DNA of 64,000 nucleotides from Maylandia zebra. Its lineage: Eukaryota > Chordata > Actinopteri > Cichliformes > Cichlidae. A program made the translations under genes and the position numbers. The stretch is taken from NCBI RefSeq assembly GCF_041146795.1, contig NC_135174.1, positions 5,085,878-5,149,877 of the forward strand, read 5' to 3'. The notes beneath the pieces are model-generated. The model saw only the letters and a program-made list of their open reading frames with translations. It made no database searches and had not been told where the DNA came from. Of the stretch, positions 1 to 13,900 are shown in pieces (position 1 is the stretch's first letter; every line of letters starts with the position of its first letter).

Positions 1-541
1 ACACGTCATGGGTCTGTGAGTGCGAGGAGGGAGAAAAAGGGGCGTGGAAAGGTACGAGTTGTCATCGAGGAAAAACGGGAGCTGGAAGCATGTAAATATA
101 ATAATAACCACTTCAGCCAAGAAGAGTGCCTGACGAGCCCAGTTGTAAGTAAGCTATTAAGACTCGACTGTACACCGTGTTCGTGTTTTCCTCCGAAAAC
201 AATAAGCAGTCTTTCAACGCCTCTCTCTGTCTCTCGCAAGAAAAGTTGACCCACACAACAAAGTAAAGCTATTTTTCGGCTACGAGCTGACAGGGACCCC
301 GCCGTATTAGTCAAAGGTCCCTTTACTACAGTTCGGAGTTGCGGACCTTCAGTAATAGTAACAAATCACACAGCAATAGTACATTCACGTTGTTGTAAAA
401 AGCATGATAATATATTAAGTAATCCAAAGTATTCAGAATACGTTACTGTCATCGAGTAACGTAACGGAATACGTTACAGAATACATTTTGGGGCATGTAT
501 TCTGTAATGGAATACATTTTAAAAGTAACCTTCCCAACACT
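1..541. repeat. Probable hAT-type repeat end
   Basis: The stretch at about 410-541 is rich in alternating TATTC/GTAAC/GTAATGG motifs and ends in CCTTCCCAACACTG, the reverse complement of the CAGTGTTGGGAAGG terminus of common fish hAT nonautonomous elements. The other end would lie before base 1, so length and target duplication cannot be set. The open frames at 6-314 have no recognisable product and probably belong to the same repeat. Confidence 0.4.
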
Positions 542-1834
542 GACTACATCACAAGTTGATACTATATTTAATTATACTTTGGCTAAACTTTAATAAGTAA
601 AATAAAATATACATGATAGTGACCTGAAAATAGTAGTTGGATATCATCAGTGATAAAAATGCTTGCTGCTTGTTTTGACCGAGGCACAACATGAAAAAGA
701 TACTTGCTGTCAAGTCCCAACGGGGACTTGTTTAAACTGATTCATCTTTTCTTGTTGGGATGGGTGAGACTTATTTTAAACCTGCTTGGCTGTATGAGTG
801 CAGGACTCTAATATATCTCTCTAACCGCTTATTTAAATGTCAGTATTTACCCGAGAGCCAACCACCACAGAGACAGTGGACCAAGAGCTGCTGTCTGAGG
901 TAGACCAGCACAAAGGCATTCACACTGATAGGACACAGCTGCTGCCACCAAGGCCGCTGAGACTCTTTAACAAACACATACACACCTACCAAAATAATTG
1001 GCCATAGAACCTGGTGTTCAGGTAGTGAACATCCAAGTTTTCAATTGTTGTGGAAGTTTTCCATTTAAACAAAGCCTGCAGACGAGCGGTGAGCGGTAGC
1101 TAACATTCTTTAATCAAAACACAAAGAACAGAAAACCAAGTTGGTGGAGAGGCTGCATGATCGCGGGGCAAACGGTCAGCAGAGTCTCTCGAGCCTAACA
1201 TGGCTGTCAGTTAAATACCTTCTTCAGGAACAAAAGGCAGTACACAGCTGTTTCACACCTTAAGATTCACACTGCCTTGCTACTCCCAGAGTCCTCGAAG
1301 AGACAAAGATTCTTCCTGCGGCGTGGTCTGCTTCCCCCCAAGTTCCTTACTACACCCCCACCATTTGTCTTACTGTATGAGTGTGAGACATGTTAAAATC
1401 CAGTGGCACCAAGGCTTCATACAATAAAATAATGTGATTAATACATAAGTAAAAGAAATTCCAACAATATATTCATCTTTTCTGTATTATAGCTGTTTTT
1501 AGTTCAGGTCAGATTTACCATTTGCCAGTTTGGATATAATGTGGTCCAATGAAAATGCCTCCTTTTTCAGTTAGTCAATTAAGACACACCAGGATTGGCT
1601 TCATGTCTTTGTAAATGAAACAGGACTTGTCTTGTTTGCTAGGATATCTTTGGTAGAAGATCAAAACAGACCTTTATAAAAGAATCTAAGCTTGAATTTT
1701 CACGAGGCATTATTTTATAGAATACAATCGAATCATGGATGCTCATGAAACGTTAAAATGCAGTTTGAGCACAGATTTGTTCATCTGTGATGAATGGGGT
1801 TCATATGATCTCACAACATGACCAAAATTGAATC

Positions 1835-1913
<79 letters not shown>

Positions 1914-2711
1914 CTTACTGAGTATAGTGAGTGTCAGGTGTGCACAGTCTGTGTAAGATCATTGCATTAACAAGTGATGAATCCTTTTAAATACTTAACA
2001 TCAAAGACATATCCTACAGCTTTGATCATGGGGCATGTAAAAAACATAATTATGTTTCCCAGGAAATTGAGGCATTTTCATAAACTAAAATGAGAAAAAT
2101 ACCTAAACAAAAATACATCGGAGCGGTGCCAGTTTGTGGAAGCCAACATATTGAATCCAATGGCTGAGAGAGACATTGCTGTTCCTCTAATCACATTTTA
2201 TATATGTGGTTAGAAAGCGGTCACACTGTACATAGTACACCAGAGGTGGAGGAGAAGAGAATTAGGCATTCGTTTGTCGTGGGGGTAAATTTCTTTTAAT
2301 TTTTAATATTTTGTCGGCACCCTACAGTGGACGGCTATTCAAACACTGTTTTCCTGTATTTGTGTCACTGTTGATGGTATCCTTGCATATAAACCACTAC
2401 ATTGGACACTGATGTGTCACTACATACCCTGCCACGCACTGTTTTTTTAATGTTACCATAGATGTATTACGTGTTTCATTGTAATTATTGTTATTTAACC
2501 CTTTCATGCATGAATTTTGACAACCTCAATCAGAATTTTTTTTCTGAAGTATTTTTACTCATCAGCACTGCTCAGATATCGTGCAAGCAAAAACATGAAG
2601 GAGTGAGACAACAACCCCGCTAAACAACAAAAACTGTTGGTTATATGCATTATGCCAAATAATGTTAGGCTTGAGTAGCCTAAAAATCACACTTTTACTC
2701 TGATTAACATA
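542..2711. other. Intergenic, no gene seen
   Basis: AT-rich sequence without a convincing coding region. The one clear feature is the GT microsatellite at 1837-1910. Confidence 0.5.
1837..1910. repeat. (GT)37 microsatellite
   Basis: About 37 uninterrupted GT units, one of the longest simple repeats in the window. It is intergenic, about 6 kb upstream of the myocd start codon. Likely polymorphic. Confidence 0.98.
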
Positions 2712-2719
2712 CCTTATAT

Positions 2720-3151
2720 CAGAGCTTCCCAAAGTGTGGGGCCTGCCCCCTAGGGGGGCGAAGAGCCATTGCAGGGGGGGCGTGGTGTGAAAAGGAAGAA
2801 AAAAAAAACGCTTGGACACTGCTAGCACGGGGCGCCCACACAAACGCAAAGCAGGAGATGAAGCATCGCTGAATATGTTTCCAAACCAACTTCATTCTAA
2901 GCCAAAGACTAGAAAATATGGTGAAGCAAATCTTCCCTTTGGCTTCACCTGCACAAGTGCCGAGGTAGGTCTCCCCTGCATAACTGCTTTTCGGACATCA
3001 CAGACAAACAATATCCTACATTCTTGATTTTTAGTTCACAAACACTTGTTGTAACGACCAACTACTCCTGACATTTAGAGATGTTAGCTCTTTATAACAT
3101 TTTTCTTGTAAAACAAAGGGGGGCCTAGCAAAAAAAGTTTGGGAACCACTG
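2720..3151 (+). mobile_element. Internally deleted hAT transposon with 8-bp target duplication
   Basis: A 432-bp unit begins CAGAGCTTCCCAAA and ends TTTGGGAACCACTG, forming imperfect terminal inverted repeats of the hAT CAGNG type. It is flanked by the identical 8-bp direct repeat CCTTATAT (2712-2719 and 3152-3159), the duplication size made by hAT transposases. Inside, an open frame (2812-3027) reads KTRKYGEANLPFGFTCTSAE, which resembles the N-terminal lead of BED/ZBED-like hAT transposases (RKY...FGFT). The catalytic part is missing, so the copy is nonautonomous. Confidence 0.85.
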
Positions 3152-3159
3152 CCTTATAT

Positions 3160-6100
3160 AAACTCTCATGTGGGAGTTTATTTACTGTTACAGTCCAAAT
3201 AATAGATCAACTTCAAAGTTTTAGTAACATTGACTAACAGCAGCTAACAGAAATGAACCCCAACAGCAGCATAAAAACAGCAGTGCATCCAGGGAGAAAG
3301 CTGAAGTAAACAATGGACTAACAACCTACTACACAAGTACACAAGCCATAGTTGTTTATCTATTAGCTTAACATATCTATTTGATATATAGATAGATGTA
3401 GCTATATAAATGCAGACTTTATATATGTGTGTGTTTTAAATTCTAAAATATTCTAACAAATTGGCTGATATAAGATGAAATGAGTCATGGCCATAACTAG
3501 TTTCCTGGCTAGCTACCAGACACACACAGAATTTAAAACAGTGATAGTTCAGATAAGCCACATAATTAAGCTCAGCCTCAACCCTGACAGATCAAGCTTA
3601 TCTCTGTGCATGCTCACATCACCTGGTGGCTCAAGTGACACCCTTCAGAACCCTGCTGGACAATCACGTAATCAAAGCTCTAGCCCATGACCTGGTGTAT
3701 TCTAGTAGACAAGTTTGGGCATAAATTACCAAATGACATGTGGTTTTGTAGTATTTTAAGCTTTGTGAGTCAGTCTGCCATAATTCCACCTCATTATAAG
3801 ACCTAAGTGATGGAAGATAGACGAGACAGGATGGTTGAAGATAGAGGGATGAAGGAGATAAGTTTTCAATTTTTCTCTGAAGTCGGGTGTCATGTAACAG
3901 CTGCTGCATGCTCTACAAGGCCACACAATGTCCAGCACATGTTGCATTCACACTGGACAGCGCATTCTAGTACACTTCCTCCTGTGACATTCTGTCAGGC
4001 AAATGGCTGCAGGACAGCTGGATTCCACAGATGGCATTTGACAGGAGATATTCCAAGCATTTAAAATACGATGCGACTGCTCCTATCAGCAGAAGGGGCT
4101 CCTACAGACCACTGATTCATCATTTACTGGAACTGGTGGAAAAGACAATGTGACGATGTCGTTAAAAAATGTCCAGACACGTCGTGTGTAATAACTGTTT
4201 GTACTAGATGTAATTTTTATTACATTGTGTCCAGTTTGGCCATTTTTGCGAGTCACATCTGCGTTATCTAAAACACAAGAAATCACCCAAAACACTAACA
4301 GTCATTTTTTGATCTACATGTCTGCACAGTTGGCCAATAAACAGTTTCTCTTGCCTTATGCTCCAGGCACAGACATTTGAGTAATTGCATCAGAGAAACA
4401 TTGTTGAAATATGCATCACAGAAAAGAAAAAGCCGACCATCAACACACACTCTGCTGCATTCTTATTGTATATAATGTAAAAAATATGCACTCAGAACTG
4501 TCTCACGGCTGTATGAGTGTGATCATCTGCTCTCTTAGTGCTTTTATCGCACACGCTGAAACACACACAAACACACGTGCGCTTCCAGACAGTTCAGATG
4601 AGACTTGTCACATCCGCTGACATAGGCCCCAATTAAAGGGGAGGATTAAGCCAGGGCTGGGTGACCTCCTCAGGAATCTGTCTGAGACACTGTGTGTACA
4701 CTGTCAAACCCTCTGACAGAACTTCCCTTTAAGCACTTTCACCTGCTAATTAAGACGGGACCGGTTCGTGTGTGCGTGTCGGTGTGCGTGCACCTGTGTT
4801 CATTCAGCGTACTCGCAAGACAAATGTACCTGCGAATGTCGGGGATAGATTTACAGCCCGAGGAGCTTCTATGTAAATATTTGACTTGAGAATCCTATGG
4901 GTTTCTTGGAGCTCACTCCAGCACACGTCAGGCACATGGGCTAACAGCAAACAGATAGACCGTATCATTTATTACCTTAAATTATTGCGTGTTTTGGTGT
5001 GCGCATCTCACTGGTGTGTGCAGGGGCTCTTCGGCAACAAAAACCAAGCAGTGTTTATGGTGTGAAGAGATTAAAATGGATAGTAGCGAGGCAGAAGCAC
5101 TGAGCTGTTGCTGGAAAAAAGCTTTCAATGACTGATTAGCCCTCTTTCGCTGCAGTTTTTACACAGTGTGGAGAAAAGGCCTGTAGTAATCACACACTTG
5201 TCTTTGGTATTCTCTCTATTTAGCAAACTGAAAACGGGCAGGGTGGGAAATTAATGGAAAAATAACTTTCTAGCCAAAGTTGAGGTGGAGAAAAGCCTAT
5301 AAATAGGGGGATACAAAGAGAAAGGGTCAAAAGGAGGCGAGAGTTTTCTTAAAAACGAATTCTTTTGAATCATCATATTATAATACAGAATAATTTGCTA
5401 GTAATAAACAAACTAAAATGACAATGCTTGTTAATATTTTACAATAAAATCCCTGTTAAGAAATGAAAGAGTATATTTTCTGGACCCTTGCACACCTTCA
5501 CTGCTCCTGGTGTTTTTCTTTTCATGCTCCGGATCATATTCCATATAACTTTCCATTCAAATCTAAGGATAAACAGCAACGGTGAAATCCTCGATGTGTC
5601 CAGCCGACATCCAATGTCGACAGAGGTTTAGGAGGCTCTGCACCCGGTGGGGCAGCAGTTGGCGAAGGCTGCCCTCAGAGGAGAACGTGCTATGTGGTGG
5701 GGATCACATGTTGAGGACAGGAGAATATAATATAAACTGCTCAGTGATTGTACAAAAAGTCAAGACAAGTAGCTCAGAGAGGTTTATTTTAAATGCTAGA
5801 CAGTTTCAGTGGTCATCAGTGTTGCTGTTGTTGAGGCAGGCATGTCTCATTTACAAGGGACGCCTGTTTGTATATCTCATGGTTTCAGAAGTCTGAAAAT
5901 TATTCAAATTTAAAGCTGCAAAATAAATAATGTTACTCAGAACATGCTTTAAATCCTCCTCAGAGTCTGCTCCTTCACATACTGTAAATAGCGACTTTTG
6001 CATTACAGTGGTATTATTTTCCCCCCTTAAGAGAGGATGTAAGTAATTGGTTATGTTTGTTTGTCTGTTTAGTGTCCACAATTTTCAAATTTTGTGTAGT

Positions 6101-7944
6101 TGTAGATGATTTAATGTTAGCTGGGTTAACGTCCAGGCCAAAGCAAATGTGAAAATCGGTAAAACTTTATATTACCAGCAGTTGTTATGGGTAATTTTCA
6201 AATGTCACAATAATATACTACTATTGTTAGTGCCCGAGGTCAAAGTTCACCTTGAAAAATATCTGAAAGGAGACAGAGAAAGCTGTACGACACACTTCTT
6301 TAAATACTTAAAGTCACAGTGACACCATAAACTTTTGCAGCTGTCATATTCATGCTGTTCAGTCCCTCCCCTACGCTGCTCTGGCAAATCAGTCATCATT
6401 ACTGGGCATAAAATGTATCGATACTGGTCTGTCTGTGCTTGATTAGCCTAATTAGCACTGTGTGAAGTAATTTGGCTTGAATGTGACTGGAAAGTCATAC
6501 ACTCTGGACTTCAAATCAAAGTGTTTTCACAACTGGCATATACAGTATTTTTTAAAGTATAAACGAGTATTCAGTTGAAACCCAGCATTTCAGATGGAGT
6601 TGTAGTCAAAGTTGCCACAAACGATTATTTACCAGCTTCCTGAAAATGTTTCACAATAAAAGCCCTGTTAAGAAATGAAGGATTTCTTTCCACTTTCTTG
6701 GATTTAAATAGGAAACATTCCTACATATTTTTGTGTTTCCATTGTAGCATTGGTTGTGTGGTGTGGTCAGTGTTTCTGGGCCTAACAGATTGTTGGATAA
6801 TGGATTTAATTAAGCTAAATTTGTCTTTTATTTACCTACATGTTGGTTTATTGAGGCTGTGTTTGCTGAAAAAATGTAAACATATTTGGAAGAGAATCTC
6901 GAGTTATGTTAGACTTCTGTCTTACGAGTCACTCATTTCTTGCCAAACAATTGTTAACCATCACCTTAAAATAAAGTTCAGTGAGGCTTAGTACAAGAAC
7001 TACTTGCTACTTTCTGCAGTTCAGTCACTGTGAGGAAAATAAATGATAAGTAATCAGGTTTTCAGACAATATCTGTTTAAAGTTTTTAAAAAAAATGTGG
7101 CAGCCATTAATACTTTTATTTATTGTACATTGTCCACATTGTTTGTTTCCTCTGTGTGTGTAAAGCCCACTTGGTCTTCTAGCGTGTGTTTCCAGTCTGA
7201 TTATACTGCTACATTTGTATCACAAGTTTATTGAATATTGCTTTTATGCATTCTATTTATTGCACAAGAATTGAATACTCCAGTGAAACTTGTTGCCACT
7301 CCTGCTTTTCTCGCTTTCTTCCTCCTGGCTGTACTGCTACTTCGTTATCTGCTCCTCTATCTTGATATTTCCCTCCCCATCTAACTCCCCCTCTCTCCTC
7401 TCTAATGACAGTCAACAAGGCTGATAGGCTGATATATTTACACTGGTGGCAAGGGAGGAAGAAATCATCAGCCAAACCCTGTCCTGCCCCTGGGCTCTGA
7501 CAGGCGGGGCTTGGAGGAAACCCTGGCCGCCTAGCCACTCCCAGAGCAGGGCATATCTCTCTCTGCTGTCCCTGGCCCTGCTCAGATCTCACAGCTAGAT
7601 GGGACCAAAGCTTTCTCAGGCCCACAGACTCACAGACACACTCCCACATCAGCTACCGGGGGGAGAGTGAGCGGAGAAGAGAAAGCAGCAGGCAGAGTGG
7701 AAGGCTGCTGCTGGTGGTGTGCACGCTGGCTGAGAGAAAGACAGGAAAGCCAGTGTTTGTTTTGTTTTGGTTTTTTTTTTTTGCTGTGCCACTTTTCCTC
7801 TAGATCTGTTGATGAGCCAGGCTGGGTCAGCTCTGGGTCTCGTCTCAGCGTGGGGTTCAGAGGTCGGGGTCAAAGTGTCACTGCTTCTTGAGTGTGCGTG
7901 GCTATTTTGCAACTTTTGAACACTGGAACTGTACTGTAAGCATT
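3160..7944. other. Intergenic / myocd upstream region
   Basis: AT-rich and unannotatable for most of its length. From about 7290 GC and CT content rise and the last few hundred bases before 7945 probably contain the myocd promoter and 5'UTR. I could not set a start site; no TATA box in a convincing place. Confidence 0.4.
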
Positions 7945-10900
7945 ATGACTCTTCTGGGCTCTGAACACTCCATACTAATACGAAGCAAGTTTAGATCGGG
8001 TAAGTCCAGTGATGACTGAAACGTGACTTTTATTGCTTCTCTGTTCTGTCACAACTTATGAACACTTTCTGTGTACAGCTGTGTTTATTCTCAGAAGCCG
8101 CACAAACAGTTTGTCTGCCAACAGCACTTGAAAACAATTCTCCGTACGTTGTGTCATTCGTCTGTCTTCGCGGATGAGTTGTGTTGATACTCAGAATGTG
8201 CTCCTCAGTAACAGCAGCCGAGTGACAGGTGTGTGTAATACACAGTGCTGGCATGTGATGGCACAAGGAATAGCAGAGCGAGGTCGGCGTGAGTCAGAAA
8301 GCTTCCCGTCACTCTGTCACAGTATGATGGATTTACAGACGTGATGTCCATCAAACTCCTTGTAAATGACACGAGAGAGAATGATGTTTCAGACAGGTTA
8401 GTGCACTTGTTCAGTCCCAGTCACTAACCCTCTGCTGCTGCTGAGGAAAGCCAGTCAGACACTGTCGTTTTCAGGCTTTGATAAAAAGAGATTAGAGGTC
8501 AAAGGTTATCTAAATATGGCTGCATTGGAAACTGCGTGTACCTGAGTATATCAAAGCGGGAGGAAGGGTCTGGACTACAGCACTGACTTAAACTCCTTCT
8601 AATACACATCAGATGTTGGGGATTTGTATCCATCTGTCTCCTTCACGTACACAGACTCCTTAATTCCGTCACTTTCTTATTCCCACACGCACTTTCCTTA
8701 GTTTGAACATACTTTGTCTAAGCTCGCACGTGTGTGTTTTCAGTGTGTTTGTAGTCTGAGCAACACTGCCACCTCCCTGAGGAAATTGCAACTGATCGTA
8801 GCTGTTCAGCTTGTTCTACACTCAAAAAGCAGCTGCTTCAAAGCGGTGGCTGTAGTGGCTCTGGTTGCTACCTCCAGTGTGCCTGTGAGCTGTAATTGCG
8901 TTCCAGAAATGGCAGGCTAAATGATGCTTTTCCTTTGATTTGTTTAGAGCACATCAGTAGGGTGGGAAATGACCCCCGGTGCTCTGGGGAGCATGAGAGG
9001 CTGGATTCAAAAGCAGCATAAGGCTTTTCATGAAGGTTGCTCAGGGTCTGTGTTGCTCTAACCCTTGTGCTATAGCTTGTTATAATACAACACAGATGTA
9101 GAGATATTGTCCTTATGCCAAAGTTTGCTTGATATTACAGTCACAGGAGTTAATGCCGCCTGATAAAAGCGACTGCTTGAGCTCATTTATGAGCGCATGA
9201 GTGAAATGTTGTGCGTAAGCGAAGTAAAATTGCCCGTAAATGTCTCTGTGATAACTGCTGATGGCAGGGGAAGTCGAAGATGATCTGCTGTCAAGGATTT
9301 ACAGTTTCTTTAACATGAAGTACGTTGACTTACACTACACAGCAATTGTCACTCCTATGCACCATGCTTAAATGACAATCAAACTAATCAAAGCCATGGG
9401 AACTGCTACCGCATGGTTGAAGCTAAAAGGAAAGATAAAGATCTCATTTAAGTGCTCCCCACGGAGCGCCGAATCTGAGTGTGTGAGGTACTGACGAGTT
9501 CTCATGCTGATTTGATTTAGAGCTCAAATGACCACAGTCCATGCTCTTAAGCTCAAGACCATTGCATAATATTATGACAGAGACGTCAAATGCAGTGCCA
9601 CATGTTAACCATATGTAAATCAGCAGTGCATACATGTGCTGTCTTTAATATATAACTATTTCAGACCCATTTTCACTTCTGATCCCAAATGTATAAAACA
9701 TAAACACACTGGATGTTTTCAACCTGGATCACCGAGAAAATCGAAATAGTAAAACAGGAAACTTAGTTTGATGTTCTTTTCTGAGCTGGCAAACATTTGA
9801 TGTGGTATTTGTCACGTTTGAAATATGATCTGTGAGTTTATCAGTTAAAAGCAGAATAAGCCTTTCACTCCACCGGTGTCATCTATAAAAAATAAAAAAA
9901 TCCATCTGACCCACAGCAAAAAAAAGAAATTATTAACTTAGCTTAAAAAAACAGGAGGAACCAGCAGTCTGCACTAAATGGATAAGCATACCATGCAGGC
10001 AGTCACATGACAAAATTTGTGGGTTTATTCTTTGTTTAGGAAAGTCCGTACTGAAGAAATTATCGCTGTTCTAGAGCCTTCATGAGACTCCTCCAGGCGC
10101 TAATTGCAACAGTTATTTTGAAGTATTATTCAATAAGTGATCAGAATAGGCTGTAAGTAAGAATCACTAGTTAAATGATATAAAAAAAAAAACAACAATT
10201 TGCTATAATAACCTACAATAACATTTTAAAAAACACTTTTACTTTTTTTGTAGAAAAAAACACTTTTGCTTCTCTTTTAGTAAATCTCTAATGTTAAATG
10301 CTGCACTACACTAGCACTAAATTAGTCTCATCTTGCATTTATAATGCTGTGCTATAACGAACGTGTCACCAGGTAAAATTGCAGCAGAATTCTTGTCTCT
10401 TCTGACAAAGTTGGTAATAAGTTACGAAATGAGAGACTACCCCACAACACGCTCTGCTGACGATGATTTGCAGTCTTACCTGTGTTTCTGAACGCAAGTG
10501 AGATTTTTTTTCGCCTTCTTCAACATACATCCAAATGTCCTTATTACCCCACTCTTCACTATGACTCACTGTCAATGGAGCCGCTCCAGAAACTGTACCT
10601 TAATGGTGGAGCGTTGGCTCTCCTCCACACAGGTCCTGGCTCGCATTCGCAAACCTGACTCCAACTGTCCAAGACCGTAGAAATAAAATATGCCAGTTGT
10701 GTTTTAAGGTGGATTTTCACTTTATGCAGAGGTATTAGACTAAAATAAACGTAATACTTCATTTAGGAATACCTGTTTATTACAAGTTATACAGTTACAC
10801 CCATATATCTGTCGTGAACACATTCCTGATTGCACTAAGGGAAAGTTCAGGAGGATTCATGTAACAAATGCAACCAGTGTTGGAGCTTAAGTGTAAAAGT

Positions 10901-13900
10901 GAGGTGTTATTATTATCTTGTTTTGTTTTTTTGTTCTTTCTTCAGTGCGGTGGCTGTGAGTGTGTGAGGCACAGAACAATAAATCACAGTATCACTCAAC
11001 TGGCTTGTGCAATTATCAGCACTTCACTGGTGCAAACCAAAGCCAAATGACAATTTATTTGCACTATAAATCTGAAAAATTGGGTTTGTCTGTCCTTTAT
11101 TGTCAAGAAAGCCCAAGTTAAAACAAGTGTCTTCAGTTTCAAAGTCAACATTCAGAGAGGCGTAGTATGGTTCAGTGATCTGTGATTACATAGCTTGGCT
11201 CTGGCCCACTTTCTATAACATGTATACTCTGCAATCAGGACAAGCGAGTCTTTGGTCTCAGCAAAGCTTTTGGGGAGAAAGAGCAGATTACATGGCAGCT
11301 GCTGTGCTTTTCCAAGCACAATTATTGATAACCTGTCAGTGAACATAATAAAGAGCAGCTGATGTTTCACCTGGCTTTTTCCAAGAAAATTAGAGACAAA
11401 ATTTGCACGTACGACCAGATTCAGGCTGTTCAGGCTGATTGTTACGTTAGCCCGGTATCATGACATGATGTTTGGATAGCGCATTGATTTCCGTAAGTCA
11501 TTTTGTTCATTGTTCATTTTGTTTGTTGTTAATTTTTATGAATACATATAATGCTGTGTTTAAATCAAATTTGTTCATATTTGATCTCTGACAAATGTTT
11601 CAGGCGTATAACTCTCTCCTAAAAGTTTCACAGGTTATCTGCTTTTGAAGAGAAAAAATCAAAGAGGAAGTTTCTTCAGCTCACAATAACAGTTATTCTG
11701 TCTTTTGTCTGACAATGAAATTATTTTATTTTTTAAAGCCCTTTTTCTAAAGCATATATAGAAGGGGGAATAATTATTTGATCCCTTACTAAATTTGTAA
11801 GTTTCCTCACCTACAAACAAATGGACAGTCTTTAATTTTCACGACTGTCATTTTAATCGAGACAGAATATCAACCAAAAATCCAGAAAAAACACAATGCA
11901 TAAAAATAGCAAGTTACTGAGTGAAATAAGTATTTGATCCCCTACGATCTAGACAGAATTCTGGTTCCCACAGATTGTAATCAGTCTGATCTCAGCGCAT
12001 TACGTGTATAGATTACACTTGTCACAGAATCAATTTCTTCCATTCTAACCTCTCCACCACCATGGTCAAGACCAAAGAGCTGCCACGTGTCCCTGGACAG
12101 GGTCCCTAGACAGGGACACATGGGTGGAATGGGCTACAAGACCATCACCAAGAAGCTTGATGAGATGGTGGCAACTGTTGGAAGAAATATAAAAACATCA
12201 TCAGTCACCCTCAGTCTGAAGCTCCATGCAGGATCTTGTCTCATGAGGTGAAGCTGCACAGGAGAAGCTTGTTAATAATATGAAGACGGTTGGACCACAG
12301 TCACCAAAAAAATACTATTAGTAACACACTACGCCATAATGGGCTGAAATCTTGCAGCGTCTGCAAGGGGCCCCTGCTCAAGAACACGCATGCACAGGCC
12401 TGTGAACGCCTAAATGATGCAAAGAAGGCGTGGGAGACAGCGCTGTGGTCAGATGAAACTACAGTCAAGCTCTTTTTTTTTAGCATCAACTGTACCTGCT
12501 GTGTTTGGAGGATGAGAGGATAACAGAAAGAACATCATCCCCACAGTCGAGCATGGAGGTGGAAGCATTATGTTCTGGGGCTCTTGTTCTGCTAAGGGTG
12601 GAGGACAACTTCAACACATTGAAGGGCCAACCAATGGCCGTGTATCACAAAATCTTAGACAAGAACGTCCTTCCCTCAGCCATAACTCTGATAATGTTCG
12701 TGGAGTCTCCAAACCTCAATCCTACCGAAATTCTGTAGAGGGAGCTGAAGCTTTGAGCTGCCGTGCAGCAGCCAAGAAAAAAAAGAGTTTCTATAAAAAG
12801 GAGTGGGCCAAAATCCCTCCTCAGCCATGTTTTCCTTGGGGAACAAATACTTTTTTGACTCAAAATACAACGTCCATTTGTAACTTTTATGTCACGTGTT
12901 TTTGGTAAATTCTGGCAATGCTATCAGCTACTTGCGTAGGCTACATTTAACTACATAGATTCATAGCATAAGTATAAATGAATGCTTTAAGGGTTACTGT
13001 TACATTACTGGCTTACTGGCGGTGCTAAATTTTAAAATGAAAATGTTGCTTTTACAAGGACTTAGCTACCCTCAGTACTGTTCAACTTAAACTGTTATTT
13101 TTAGATTCAAATGAGTGCAAGCTTGTTGAATAAAAAATCATTTAGCTATAGTTACATTCCATCTGTCACCTGGTCTTAAAAAAGAAGAGACAACATTTGC
13201 ATGCAGGAAAGTGCTCATTTTTCCTTGTCAGAAATTGTATCGGTTACATGTTTTGGTAAGCTTCCAATCGGCAACTAATGCCTTCATTTGCTCTTCGGGA
13301 TGTCGCGACCGGCAGGTCACGACCCCCTCGCTGTAAACGAAAGCAGATGTCAGATGAAGGGAAGGGCCTGATATTACATAATTGAGGTGCTCTCCCATGA
13401 GAGACCTGTGATGTGGCGCCTGAGCTCGCTGACACACAGTCAAACTGTTAAGAAAGTTGTTACATGACATCAAAGCTGGAAGGCTGGAAGAAATTCATAA
13501 AACGTGTGATTGCAGCCAGAGCTGCGTGAATATAAACCACCTGAGTGAGATAATTAACAATAGGGGAGACAGAAAATGATTAGGACCGTGCAGGGAAAAG
13601 GGAACATTTCATACTTATGTGTCGGATCCAGGATCTGACCGGGAGACCTTCAGATAATACTGGGGAGGGAAAACACACACAGACAAAGAAAGAAAGAGAA
13701 AGCAACAAAATCACAGACGCACTCAACCAACAGACATTGAGGAGTTTCTATGTTTATGACCTTAAACTCCCACCTAGACTCCCCCCCCACACACACACAT
13801 GCAGGGCACAGTGAAACGTGTGCACATGCTGTGGACCACACACTGCAGAGCAGATCTGTTTAAAAGCCAGGAGCTGTGTTTATCATTCCCTACATCCTGC

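Noticed and set aside
7257-7912. Minus-strand frames of 130 and 87 aa upstream of myocd
   Set aside because: Low-complexity, no recognisable domain, and they overlap the likely myocd promoter/5'UTR.
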